Shown here piece by piece: positions 9,194-17,772 of a DNA stretch of 64,000 bases; the stretch's first letter is position 1, and each line of letters opens with the position of its first letter. Made by a program: the position numbers and the translations under genes. Below the pieces are notes generated by a model, which worked only from the letters and a program-made list of their open reading frames with translations, was not told the DNA's origin and ran no database searches. This stretch comes from JBFJKD01 sp041600415 (lineage in GTDB: Bacteria; Pseudomonadota; Gammaproteobacteria; Pseudomonadales; Porticoccaceae): positions 248,001 to 312,000 of the forward strand of contig JBFIKF010000004.1 of NCBI GenBank assembly GCA_041600415.1, in the 5' to 3' direction.

Positions 9194-9583
9194 ATGGAAA
9201 AAATACGAGTCGATAAATGGTTGTGGGCGGCGCGTTTTTTTAAAACTCGGGCGCTGGTCAAAGGCGCGATTGAGGGCGGTAAAGTTACCATGGACGGGCA
9301 GCGCATCAAACCGAGTCGCGAAATTAAGGTCGGCGCGATATTGGAGATTCACCAGGGCCGGGACCAGAAAACCGTGGTTGTCGCGGCACTCTCGGAACAA
9401 CGTAGAGGTGCCCCCGAAGCCCAGCTTCTGTATACCGAAACCCCGCATAGTATCACCAGGCGACAACAGCATATGGCACTGCGCAGCGCGGCGCGGGACG
9501 GTCACCAACCGCCCCAACGACGACCCACAAAAAAACAGCGTCGCCAGTTACACCAATTTCAAAATAACGCCCACGACCAATAG
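9194..9583 (+). CDS. hslR: HslR (Hsp15), heat-shock RNA-binding protein
   Basis: Hsp15 binds free 50S subunits carrying stalled nascent chains with peptidyl-tRNA and helps recycle them. The 129-residue protein has an S4-type RNA-binding domain at the N-terminus (MEKIRVDKWLWAARFFKTR, then GGKVTMDGQRIKPSREIKVG) and a basic C-terminal tail. The ATG at 9194 is used; a TTG at 9188 is also in frame. It lies between yrfG and hslO as in E. coli. Confidence 0.93.
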   Translation: MEKIRVDKWLWAARFFKTRALVKGAIEGGKVTMDGQRIKPSREIKVGAILEIHQGRDQKTVVVAALSEQRRGAPEAQLLYTETPHSITRRQQHMALRSAARDGHQPPQRRPTKKQRRQLHQFQNNAHDQ

Positions 9584-9634
9584 TTGTAAATACAAAATGT
9601 AGTACCATAAGTCGCCAATGTACCCAGGCACAGC

Positions 9635-9654
9635 TGCCGGGCTTTAGCCCGGCA
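9635..9654 (+). repeat. Perfect 8-bp inverted repeat with TTTA loop, upstream of hslO
   Basis: TGCCGGGC and GCCCGGCA flank a TTTA loop in the 99-bp gap between hslR and hslO. No T-run follows on either strand, so it is not a standard intrinsic terminator. It could stabilise the hslR mRNA end or attenuate read-through into hslO. Confidence 0.5.
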
Positions 9655-9682
9655 CCCCGCCGCCGATACCCTACACCAGGCC

Positions 9683-10582
9683 ATGCCAATACCTGAATCC
9701 GATATTCTGCAACGTTTTATCTTTGTCGATAGCGACGTGCGTGGAGAAATCATCTCGCTGGAGGCGAGCTACCGGACAGCGCTCCAGCATCGCTCCCACA
9801 CAGACGCGGTGCAATCCCTGATCGGTCAGTTTATGGCCGCGGTTGGGTTGCTCGGCGCCACATTAAAATTTGACGGCACTATTACCCTACAGGCCCGGGG
9901 CGGCGACGGCCCGCTCGCGTTGATTATGGCGGATTGCTCTCACCATCAGGATCTGCGGGCCATTGCACAACTAAGAGACGGCATTCAGCCTGGCGCTAAC
10001 GATTCCATAGACGACCACGATATTCGCCAGCTTATAGGCAACGGGCATCTGGCCGTCACCATCGATCCGCAGCAAGGGTCGCGCTACCAGGGCGTCGTCC
10101 CCCTGGAGCAAAGCCGCCTCGATCGCTGCCTCGAAGAGTATTTCGAGCGCTCCGAACAACTACCCACCCGCCTGTGGATTACTGCGGACGGCCAGCGTGC
10201 CGCAGGTCTGTTGCTGCAGGCATTGCCACTTAAGATGCAAAGCTTTGCGCAGCGCCAGGAAACCTGGGAGCGGCTCACCAGCCTCGCACACACCATCAGC
10301 GCAGTGGAACAGTTGACTCTGAGCCATCAGCAACAGCTGCACCGCCTGTTCCATCAGGAGACCATGCGCCTGTTTACGCCACGCTCGTTGCGCTTTGTCT
10401 GTACCTGCTCGCGGGAGCGCACCGCTAACATGCTGGTCAACCTGGGCCGCGGCGAGATTCAAGCCATGCTGGCGGAAAATCCGACCATCGAAGTTACTTG
10501 CCAGTTCTGTCACTTCATCTACGTATTTACCCCTGCAGATGCCGACACCATACTGGCTGCCGCCAGTCCGGTCCTGCACTGA
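9683..10582 (+). CDS. hslO: HslO (Hsp33), redox-regulated chaperone holdase
   Basis: Hsp33 is a cytoplasmic chaperone activated by oxidative unfolding. The reduced form holds zinc through four cysteines. All four are present here in the C-terminal switch: C240-x-C242 (CTC) and C273-x2-C276 (CQFC). The N-terminal substrate-binding domain covers about residues 1-180, with GDGPLALIMADC at its core. At 299 residues it is of normal length. The start MPIPESDILQRFIF matches the family. It follows hslR by 99 bp, with a strong hairpin in between. Confidence 0.95.
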   Translation: MPIPESDILQRFIFVDSDVRGEIISLEASYRTALQHRSHTDAVQSLIGQFMAAVGLLGATLKFDGTITLQARGGDGPLALIMADCSHHQDLRAIAQLRDGIQPGANDSIDDHDIRQLIGNGHLAVTIDPQQGSRYQGVVPLEQSRLDRCLEEYFERSEQLPTRLWITADGQRAAGLLLQALPLKMQSFAQRQETWERLTSLAHTISAVEQLTLSHQQQLHRLFHQETMRLFTPRSLRFVCTCSRERTANMLVNLGRGEIQAMLAENPTIEVTCQFCHFIYVFTPADADTILAAASPVLH

Positions 10583-10863
10583 CAGGGTGATAGATGTCGG
10601 CCTGGTTGGACAGAAACTCGCGTTTCGCCCCCGCTACCTTTTCTGGCATAATTGGCAGCCGTTTTTCTGGACCGATTTCGCCTGGTGAATAGCCCTACAC
10701 TTTTTCCCTTGTGCGCTGCGGCGAACTTCCAGTTGGGGCGGCCCCTGGAACGTCTGCGGTGCGACCGTCCAAGCGACGGCTTGCATCGTGCTCCGAGCCC
10801 TGACTGGCTGAACAAAACTAATCTGGACTATCCTTTTTTGAACTTTCCACAGGATTGATACTA

Positions 10864-12426
10864 ATGACGCAAATCGAAGATTCTGCGGTTAATGTCTACA
10901 CTGACCTCAGCCACGCGGAGCTCATCGAACTGGCTTTGCAGCGCAAAGAAGGCATACTTACCAACACGGGCGCGCTGCTCACAACCACCGGCAAACATAC
11001 CGGCCGCTCCCCGGCTGACCGTTATATTGTCGACGAACCAAGCAGCACCGACGCCATCGCCTGGGGCCCGGTCAATCGCCCATTTCCCGCAGACGCCTTC
11101 AACGCCCTCTGGGCGCGGGTCGACGCTTACCTGATCGACCGGGATCGCTTTGTCACCCACCTGCACGTGGGCCAGGATCCGGAACACTATTTACCGGTTA
11201 CGGTCACCACCGAAACCGCCTGGCATTCTCTGTTTGCACGCAATATGTTTATCCGCGCTGAGAAATTTAATCCCGCTGGTAAAGAAAAATGGAAAATACT
11301 GCACGCCGCGAACTTCGCCTGCGACCCCGCGCGCGACGGAACTAACAGTACCGGTGCGGTGATACTGAATTTCGCGCAGCGCAAAGTGCTGATCGCCGGC
11401 ATGAAGTACGCTGGTGAAATGAAAAAAGCCATGTTTTCAGTGCAGAACTTTCTGCTCCCGGAAAAAGATGTTATGCCGATGCACTGTGCGGCGAACGTCG
11501 GCTCGGAAGGCGATGTCGCGCTGTTTTTCGGGCTGTCTGGCACCGGCAAGACGACCCTGTCCGCCGACCCCGACCGCTATCTGATTGGCGACGACGAACA
11601 CGGCTGGGCGAAAGGTGCGGTATTCAATGTGGAGGGTGGTTGCTACGCCAAAACCATTAACCTGAGCCAGAAAAATGAACCCGTAATCTGGGACGCTATC
11701 CGTTTTGGCGCCATCGTTGAGAATGTTGTTGCCAACGGGCAGCGCGTTGCCGACTACGACGACACCACGCTGACTGAAAACGGACGTTGTAGCTATCCCC
11801 TCGAGCACGTGCAAATGCGCACTGCCGAGAATCGGGGCGGGGAACCCAAAAACATTCTTTTTCTGACCTGTGACGTTACTGGCGTACTGCCCCCGGTATC
11901 GATCCTGTCCAAGGAAGCGGCTGCGTATCACTTCCTGAGCGGCTATACCGCACGGGTGGGCTCCACCGAACTGGGAGCGGAAGCGGGTATCAATCCAACC
12001 TTTTCCACCTGTTTTGGCGCACCATTCATGCCCAGACCTGCCGGCGTATACGCGGAATTGCTGATGAAACGCATCGCGGACTTTGACAGCCGGGTATATC
12101 TGGTAAACACCGGCTGGACGGGAGGTGCCGGAGGTGCGGGCGGCACAGGTTCGCGGTTTCCCATCCCGGTTACTCGCGCCATCGTGGCAGCTATTCAGAA
12201 CAACGCGTTGCACAACGTGCCAACGCAAAAGCTCCCGCTACTAAATCTGGAAATTCCTACCGCCGTGCCGGGCGTCGACGCAAAATACCTGAACCCCCGC
12301 GACGCCTGGGGCGATACCGCCGCCTACGACGCGCAAGCCACCAAGTTGGCCACCCTGTTTATCGAAAACTTCAAAAAATTTGCGGTCTCTGACGAAATCA
12401 CCCAGAGCGGACCTCGTCTGGACTAG
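10864..12426 (+). CDS. pckA: Phosphoenolpyruvate carboxykinase (ATP)
   Basis: PckA converts oxaloacetate and ATP to phosphoenolpyruvate, ADP and CO2, the entry step of gluconeogenesis. The 520-residue protein has the kinase-type P-loop GLSGTGKTTLS (about 224-234), followed by the metal-binding stretch IGDDEHGW and the GRSPADRY substrate region near the N-terminus. The ATG at 10864 has AGGA 9 nt upstream. It follows hslO as in other gammaproteobacteria, but a 281-bp gap suggests its own promoter. Confidence 0.96.
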   Translation: MTQIEDSAVNVYTDLSHAELIELALQRKEGILTNTGALLTTTGKHTGRSPADRYIVDEPSSTDAIAWGPVNRPFPADAFNALWARVDAYLIDRDRFVTHLHVGQDPEHYLPVTVTTETAWHSLFARNMFIRAEKFNPAGKEKWKILHAANFACDPARDGTNSTGAVILNFAQRKVLIAGMKYAGEMKKAMFSVQNFLLPEKDVMPMHCAANVGSEGDVALFFGLSGTGKTTLSADPDRYLIGDDEHGWAKGAVFNVEGGCYAKTINLSQKNEPVIWDAIRFGAIVENVVANGQRVADYDDTTLTENGRCSYPLEHVQMRTAENRGGEPKNILFLTCDVTGVLPPVSILSKEAAAYHFLSGYTARVGSTELGAEAGINPTFSTCFGAPFMPRPAGVYAELLMKRIADFDSRVYLVNTGWTGGAGGAGGTGSRFPIPVTRAIVAAIQNNALHNVPTQKLPLLNLEIPTAVPGVDAKYLNPRDAWGDTAAYDAQATKLATLFIENFKKFAVSDEITQSGPRLD

Positions 12427-12597
12427 AATCCCCTGGGTAAACCGCGGCGCACTCGACCGTCGCGCCTGTCGGAGCGCCTGAACTAGAAGTAATGTAGTCA
12501 CCAAGGGTAACGTCTGGCGGCGCTATGGCGCAGGCCGACAGACTGTTTGACTGCCTGATCCCGTTGCGCTGCTGCCCTGCGGCCGATTTGCGCAATT

Positions 12598-13842
12598 TTA
12601 TACGTCGATTGTTTTTCCGCCAGCAGTACCTTCCGCTGGGGTGTATATGGCCAGCCCCTGGCGATAACATTCCTGGCTTTTTTCCACTTCGCCAAGCTCG
12701 ACGAGAATCGCGGCCAACTCGGCATAGGCTTCCGGGCGCTGCTGCAGGCGTAACGAAGCCTCCAGAAAATCCCGTCCCTTGCCCCACAATCCGGCACGCC
12801 GACTCAGCCGTCCGAGGGTCAGCAGCAAATCTGGATCGTCCGGATGGGATCGCAACCAGCCTTCGGCAACTGTCAGTTGCCTGATCCCATCAACCTTACG
12901 CAACTCGCCGTAGAGCCTGATAAAACGCGGCTCCCAACCATCGCCTTTTAGATAACCCCGCAGCAGGGATTCCGCCTGTAAAGACTCGCCGACATGCTCC
13001 AACGCGCTGGCGCAAGCGAAAATCAGATCGGGATGGCGCCGCAGCTGACGGGGCACTTCTGACCACAACCGCAGCACAGCTTCCCCGGCATGTGAGTCGC
13101 CGACCGCAGCCTGTTTGGCCCGCGTGGCATCCAGCAGGTTACGATAATATTTCACTTCCAGTTCCTGCAACGCGGGTTTGGATTTAACCTTGTAACGCCG
13201 CAAATCTGGTAACAGCTTGCCGAGACTCTCCTGATCACCGCTGGCTTCATAGGCATGAGCCATGAATGCCAGCACCTGAGTATGGTGTGGCTTACGTGCA
13301 TGCAGTTCGTGCAGCAGAGTCACCGCTTCCGACAGCCGAGCTTGCCTTATCAACATCTTGGCCTGGGTCAAACCAGCTATCCAGTCGGCTTCGCTCCCCA
13401 ACAAACTGGCCTTTGCCAACCAGCGCTCGGCTGCATCTTTCTGTCCCAGTTCGACAGCAGCCTGTGCGGCCACCACAAAATTTACCAACTGCATATCCGA
13501 GGCGGGCGCTGCCTTGCCCAGATATTTTTGCGCGGCGGCCCATTGTCCTGACACAAACGCTTCCAGTCCGCGCCGGGTCAGAGTCCGACTTTTCTTGAGT
13601 GCGCGGCCCTTGCGCTGCCCCCACAGGACGGCGAACGGCCCAAATATTGCGCCCAGTAAACGGCGCACTAACCACACCACGAACCACAGCACGAATAACG
13701 ACAACACCACCAGCCACAGGTTGGCCTGCAGGGCGAAATTATCGATGGAGATCAAAATAAAACCCTGCTTATTCTGCATCAGCCAGTACAACAGGCCGCC
13801 CAGGCACAGGGCAATCGCGATCACCAGCACACGCTTCATCAT
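12598..13842 (-). CDS. hemY: HemY, TPR-containing inner-membrane protein of the hem cluster
   Basis: This is the gammaproteobacterial HemY (not the Gram-positive oxidase of the same name), a membrane TPR protein encoded with tetrapyrrole genes; its exact role is unsettled. The 414-residue product has two transmembrane segments (about 4-24 and 40-62), then the conserved basic stretch WGQRKGRALKKSRTLTRRGLEAF, then helical TPR-like repeats to the end. Its start overlaps hemX by 4 bp (13839-13842). It is the last gene of hemC-hemD-hemX-hemY. Confidence 0.92.
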   Translation of the reverse strand: MMKRVLVIAIALCLGGLLYWLMQNKQGFILISIDNFALQANLWLVVLSLFVLWFVVWLVRRLLGAIFGPFAVLWGQRKGRALKKSRTLTRRGLEAFVSGQWAAAQKYLGKAAPASDMQLVNFVVAAQAAVELGQKDAAERWLAKASLLGSEADWIAGLTQAKMLIRQARLSEAVTLLHELHARKPHHTQVLAFMAHAYEASGDQESLGKLLPDLRRYKVKSKPALQELEVKYYRNLLDATRAKQAAVGDSHAGEAVLRLWSEVPRQLRRHPDLIFACASALEHVGESLQAESLLRGYLKGDGWEPRFIRLYGELRKVDGIRQLTVAEGWLRSHPDDPDLLLTLGRLSRRAGLWGKGRDFLEASLRLQQRPEAYAELAAILVELGEVEKSQECYRQGLAIYTPAEGTAGGKTIDV

Positions 13843-15086
13843 GGTGTTGCGCCCACCGCAGACTTACGTGTCTCCCGCTTGCGTAGATAGTGTCGTAGCG
13901 CCTCCAGTGATCCGGAAATATCCGGCAGCTGTTGCGCGACCTCCCGTGCTTGCAAGTCCTGCAACTGGGTAATTAGCACCTGCGCGCCCGGATTCAACTG
14001 ATAGTAGGTTTGCAGCCATTGCTCGGCCTTTTGCAGACTCGCCACATAGACCACCTGCTCCTCGCGCAACAATGCCAGTTCAGCCTGCTCAAGGGCGAGG
14101 CGCAAGCTGTGATTGAGCAACAATTCCTGGTCCGCGGACAACATCGGCGTCATCGGCCTGTCGAGTGTACGGATCGTCAGATAACCCTCTGAAAACCGTC
14201 GCAGGGCCTGTCGGGCATTGGCGAGCAACCTGGTATACCAGCGCGGCTGTGGTTGCGGCGCAGCCTCTGCAGACGCGGACCCAGACCCGTCGCCCGAAGA
14301 CTCTTCTGCTGGCGCTACAGGCGCTGGTGTTGCGGTATCTGTGAGCCTGGGCAACGACTGTAATTTAGCGACCGCTTCACCCAGGGCCACAAGTTGCAGA
14401 TACAGCCCTTCCCGATCGACTGTCGCAGCAAGCCGCAACGCGCTGACATCCTGGGCAAGCGCCTTGCGCACGGCAAACAAACCGGCATCGCCAACTTCAG
14501 CAAAAATATTATCGCTGCGCTCAAGTAGCGCCAGTGCTGCGTCAGGCTGCCGTTCACTGAGCAGTCGCTGATTAGCGAGACGTAGCAGAAATTCCGCCTC
14601 CGCCAGTATCAAATCTTCGCGGCCGGAAGCGGACATATCCTGTAGCGCTTCTTCCTGACTGGCCAGACGTGCCTCCAGCGCGTCGCTGTGCGCCACCTGC
14701 GCGCTGAACTGCTGCGCCCAGTCCTGAAATTGGTGCTCTAATTGTCTCTGTAACCCGTCCAGTTGCCCCTGCTGCTGTTCGAGCAGGGTAGCAAGCCCCT
14801 GTTTCGAACTACCCGGACCAGTTTGTTGCCACCATTGCCAACCAAAATACCCGCCGCCGACCAGCCCAGCCAGTAACAGCAGCAGCGCTATTTTTCCCCA
14901 GACACCGACGCCACCGGACTTTTCCGCCCCCGGCTGTTGTACCGTCCCAGTTTGCACGGGCGCGCCACCTTGCTCAGATTCCTCTCCAACGGCCTGTTGA
15001 GCAAGATCGGGAGCAGTATTGTTGTCGCTGTTCTCACCGCCGGGTGGCGTAGTCGCGGTAGTATCTGTTTCGTTTGGGTTGTCCAC
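13839..15086 (-). CDS. hemX: HemX, membrane protein of the uroporphyrinogen III cluster
   Basis: HemX is often annotated as a putative uroporphyrin-III C-methyltransferase, but it lacks the SAM-binding motifs of CobA/CysG, so enzymatic activity is doubtful. The 415-residue protein has a long acidic, low-complexity cytoplasmic N-terminus (about 1-60), one transmembrane segment (about 65-88) and a coiled-coil plus helical periplasmic domain. A second Pro/Ala/Ser-rich stretch lies near residues 255-280. It overlaps hemY by 4 bp. It is 165 bp from hemD, farther than usual for this operon. Confidence 0.9.
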   Translation of the reverse strand: MDNPNETDTTATTPPGGENSDNNTAPDLAQQAVGEESEQGGAPVQTGTVQQPGAEKSGGVGVWGKIALLLLLAGLVGGGYFGWQWWQQTGPGSSKQGLATLLEQQQGQLDGLQRQLEHQFQDWAQQFSAQVAHSDALEARLASQEEALQDMSASGREDLILAEAEFLLRLANQRLLSERQPDAALALLERSDNIFAEVGDAGLFAVRKALAQDVSALRLAATVDREGLYLQLVALGEAVAKLQSLPRLTDTATPAPVAPAEESSGDGSGSASAEAAPQPQPRWYTRLLANARQALRRFSEGYLTIRTLDRPMTPMLSADQELLLNHSLRLALEQAELALLREEQVVYVASLQKAEQWLQTYYQLNPGAQVLITQLQDLQAREVAQQLPDISGSLEALRHYLRKRETRKSAVGATP

Positions 15087-15191
15087 AAGGAATATCCTGA
15101 ATTCACTTCATCAACAATCGTTTTTTGGTCCACAACCACTGGCCACACTGTGCCGCCGACCAACGCCCCTTTTGAACTGCTACGACGCGCT

Positions 15192-15215
15192 AAAAAATGC
15201 CGTTAACCCGACGGC
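15192..15215 (-). terminator. Weak intrinsic terminator-like hairpin between hemD and hemX
   Basis: Read on the minus strand, GCCGT (15211-15215) and ACGGC (15199-15203) form a 5-bp stem with a 7-nt loop, followed by a T6 run (15192-15197). It could reduce read-through from hemCD into hemXY. The stem is short, so the call is tentative. Confidence 0.4.
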
Positions 15216-15251
15216 GCATTACCTTCGTTCGCACTACAGAAGTGCCGTAGC

Positions 15252-16022
15252 CTACTGATACGCAGTGTACCAGCGTCTGATTTCCCCGACCATGTGCCTG
15301 GTCACCGCACTGCGAGCGACGATAATCGTGGCTGCACTCAGTCCGCGAACCTGCTCCGCAACGCGCTCCCCGGGTACCAGCAAGCAATGGCGGGCCAGCA
15401 GGCTCTGCGCATCCGCGCCGAGCACCTGTTGGACAGCGTGCATTAATTCAACGCTGTGGATAACCACCAGCAACTCCGATTTTGACGTCAAAATATGCCG
15501 CAGTTGTGGCCCGTGCCGGGCATCCACCACCCGGCGGTAAAGATCACAATAATCCACCTGTGCACCCCGTGCCACCAACGTATCCGCCAGCAGCGCCCGC
15601 CCGCCCTCGCCGCGTACAATCAATATCCGTTGCCCACCAACCTGTTGCAGTTGCGGTAGCGCCAGGAGCGCCTCACTACTTGCGTCCCGCGCGGGAACGG
15701 TCACTTCCAGGCCCTGCGCACGCAGTGGTTGAGCGCTGCTGTCTCCCACGGCAAAACACTCTACCTTTAACGGCCACTGACGCCCGTACCATTCCCACCA
15801 GGACAGGGTCAGTTGCGCCGCCCGACGACTGACAAAAATTGCCTTGTGGTAGTCGCCGAGGCACTGCATCCGCGTGAGCACTTGAGGAGCGTCGACGGCG
15901 AACGGGAAAATGCGCAGCACCGGATACTCAAACACCTGGCAGCCCAGCGTTGCGAGCTCCGCGATCAGAGGATCGTCCGCGTGTTGCGGGCGGACGATCA
16001 ACACGGCGGGAGCAGTATTCAT
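15252..16022 (-). CDS. hemD: Uroporphyrinogen-III synthase
   Basis: HemD cyclises hydroxymethylbilane with ring D inversion to give uroporphyrinogen III, the common precursor of haem, sirohaem and cobalamin. The 256-residue protein starts MNTAPAVLIVRPQ at 16022. The family is poorly conserved; the recognisable parts are LIVRP at the N-terminus, AIFVSRRAAQL (about 88-98), QRILIVRGEGGRALLADTL and VIHSVELM in the second lobe. It starts 1 bp after the hemC stop, so the two are surely co-translated. Confidence 0.94.
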   Translation of the reverse strand: MNTAPAVLIVRPQHADDPLIAELATLGCQVFEYPVLRIFPFAVDAPQVLTRMQCLGDYHKAIFVSRRAAQLTLSWWEWYGRQWPLKVECFAVGDSSAQPLRAQGLEVTVPARDASSEALLALPQLQQVGGQRILIVRGEGGRALLADTLVARGAQVDYCDLYRRVVDARHGPQLRHILTSKSELLVVIHSVELMHAVQQVLGADAQSLLARHCLLVPGERVAEQVRGLSAATIIVARSAVTRHMVGEIRRWYTAYQ

Positions 16023-16023
16023 A

Positions 16024-16962
16024 TCAATTTCGCTGAATAGCAGCCAATATCTCGCGAGCACCGCTATGCAACAAACGTTCTGCCAGCTCCACCCCCAGTT
16101 GCTCCGCAATGGCGGCACTGCCGCGCAATTCATCACACAACAACTGCGTGCCATCGGGGGAGCCGACACGCGCCCGCAGATAAATTTGGTGATCGCCTTC
16201 CAGCTCAGCGTAAGCAGCGATGGGTACCTCGCAACTACCGTCCAGATGTCGATTCACGGCCCGCTCCGCCGTGACACAAATCGTGGTCGCCGTGTCGCTC
16301 AGTGGGGCAAGTAGCTTAAAGATGCGCCGATCGTTGCTGCGACACTCAATTCCAATTGCCCCCTGCCCAGCAGCAGGCAGAGACAATTCGGTTGGCAAAC
16401 GCTGGCGAATACGACCCGCTAAATGCAAACGCACCAGACCAGCGGTGGCAAGAATAATTGCGTCGTAATCCCCCGCCTCAAGTTTGGCGAGCCGAGTATT
16501 GACGTTGCCGCGCAAATCACTGATTTTCAGATGCCGGTGCGCTGCCCGCAGTTGACATTGGCGGCGCAAGCTGGACGTTCCCACGCGACTACCGACCGGC
16601 AGGTCATTGAGACTGGCGTACAAATCCGATACAAAGGCGTCGCTGGGATCCTCCCGTTCACAAATCGCACCCAGCGATAAACCTCCCGGCAATAACATCG
16701 GCATATCTTTCATGGAGTGCACGGCGATATCTGCGCGCCCGTCTAACAGCGCCACCTCCAGCTCCTTGACAAATAACCCCTTGCCGCCGATTTTGGCGAG
16801 GGAAGTGTCCAGGATCTGATCACCACGTGTCGTCATGCCGATGATGTTCACTGACAAGTCGGGGTGGTGGCTTTGCAACAACTGTTTTACGTGATGCGCC
16901 TGCCACAATGCCAGCGGACTTTCGCGGGTGGCAATTCGCAGGGGGGAGTTGGCGGCACTCAT
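16024..16962 (-). CDS. hemC: Hydroxymethylbilane synthase (porphobilinogen deaminase)
   Basis: HemC joins four porphobilinogen units into hydroxymethylbilane. In the 312-residue product LRIATRESPLALWQA (about 8-22) begins domain 1, HSMKDMP (about 81-87) contains the catalytic Asp region, and DGSCEVP carries the cysteine that holds the dipyrromethane cofactor. It is followed by hemD with 1 bp between them. AlgR is encoded 70 bp upstream on the same strand, as in Pseudomonas, where fimS/algZ-algR-hemC-hemD is conserved. Confidence 0.96.
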   Translation of the reverse strand: MSAANSPLRIATRESPLALWQAHHVKQLLQSHHPDLSVNIIGMTTRGDQILDTSLAKIGGKGLFVKELEVALLDGRADIAVHSMKDMPMLLPGGLSLGAICEREDPSDAFVSDLYASLNDLPVGSRVGTSSLRRQCQLRAAHRHLKISDLRGNVNTRLAKLEAGDYDAIILATAGLVRLHLAGRIRQRLPTELSLPAAGQGAIGIECRSNDRRIFKLLAPLSDTATTICVTAERAVNRHLDGSCEVPIAAYAELEGDHQIYLRARVGSPDGTQLLCDELRGSAAIAEQLGVELAERLLHSGAREILAAIQRN

Positions 16963-17032
16963 GGGAAGCTTTCAGCCGAAGGACAACGGGTCGTCATGAT
17001 AACAGAAGGGAGATTGTCCGATGCAGACCAGG

Positions 17033-17770
17033 TCAGATTTGCTCCAGTAGTTTACGCAACGGCCCGATATGACGACGACTCACCTGAGGCTTAATATCGA
17101 GCCCTTCAAGGCGTACAAAACACTGCCCCTCCTTGTCCCGCTCCAGCCCGTCGATATGATTTATTGCCACCAACGCATTGCGATGAATACGCATAAAGCG
17201 GCCTTCAAACTCCTGCTCAAGCTCTTTCAGGGTTTCATCCAGCAGCACTTCACCTTCGTTGTAGTAGGCCGTGACATACTTGTGATCCGCCTGAAACAGG
17301 CGTACTTCCGCCACCGCGACCAGATCGATTCCGCGGCGATTTTTGGCGGCAATATGGGTGCGTCCGCTGGCAGCGAACCCGGGCTTTTGTTGTAACTCGG
17401 TGAGCTGCGCTTTATTGACCCGGCGCGTGCGATTGAGCGCCATCTCCAGGTCTGCCTGTTTGACCGGTTTTAGCAAATAACCGACTGCCTGAGTTGAAAA
17501 CGCCTGGATCGCATAGTCATCGTACGCCGTGCAAAAAATAACCGCCGGTGGTGGATCCAGCTCCGCGAGGTGCTGCGCCGCCGCAAGACCGTCCATACCC
17601 GGCATGCGCACGTCCATAAAGACCACATCGGGCGAGGTTTCCCGCGCTATTTTAATAGAGTCCTGACCGTTGCCCGCCTGACCGACGATACGGCATCCGC
17701 CGAGCGCCAGCACCATGCGCGCAAGGCGCTCCCGCGCCAGTGGCTCATCATCTACAATCAGTATATTCAT
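17033..17770 (-). CDS. algR: AlgR-type LytTR response regulator
   Basis: This 245-residue regulator has a receiver domain (1-120) with the acidic pair D7-D8, phosphoacceptor D53 in FMDVRMPG, and K102 in LLKPVK. A C-terminal LytTR DNA-binding domain (about 140-245) contains HKYVTAYY and MRIHRNALVAI. In Pseudomonas AlgR controls type IV pili, alginate and c-di-GMP-linked behaviour, and the gene sits in the same algZ-algR-hemC context. It starts 2 bp after algZ. The targets here are unknown, though pilMNOPQ is in the same window. Confidence 0.93.
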   Translation of the reverse strand: MNILIVDDEPLARERLARMVLALGGCRIVGQAGNGQDSIKIARETSPDVVFMDVRMPGMDGLAAAQHLAELDPPPAVIFCTAYDDYAIQAFSTQAVGYLLKPVKQADLEMALNRTRRVNKAQLTELQQKPGFAASGRTHIAAKNRRGIDLVAVAEVRLFQADHKYVTAYYNEGEVLLDETLKELEQEFEGRFMRIHRNALVAINHIDGLERDKEGQCFVRLEGLDIKPQVSRRHIGPLRKLLEQI

Positions 17771-17772
17771 CG

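Noticed and set aside
11437..12228. Long antisense frame inside pckA (and similar ones inside the SDR gene at 48439-49077 and the ferredoxin oxidoreductase at 49992-50756)
   Set aside because: Antisense shadows of well-supported genes in GC-rich DNA; no independent start signals or motifs.
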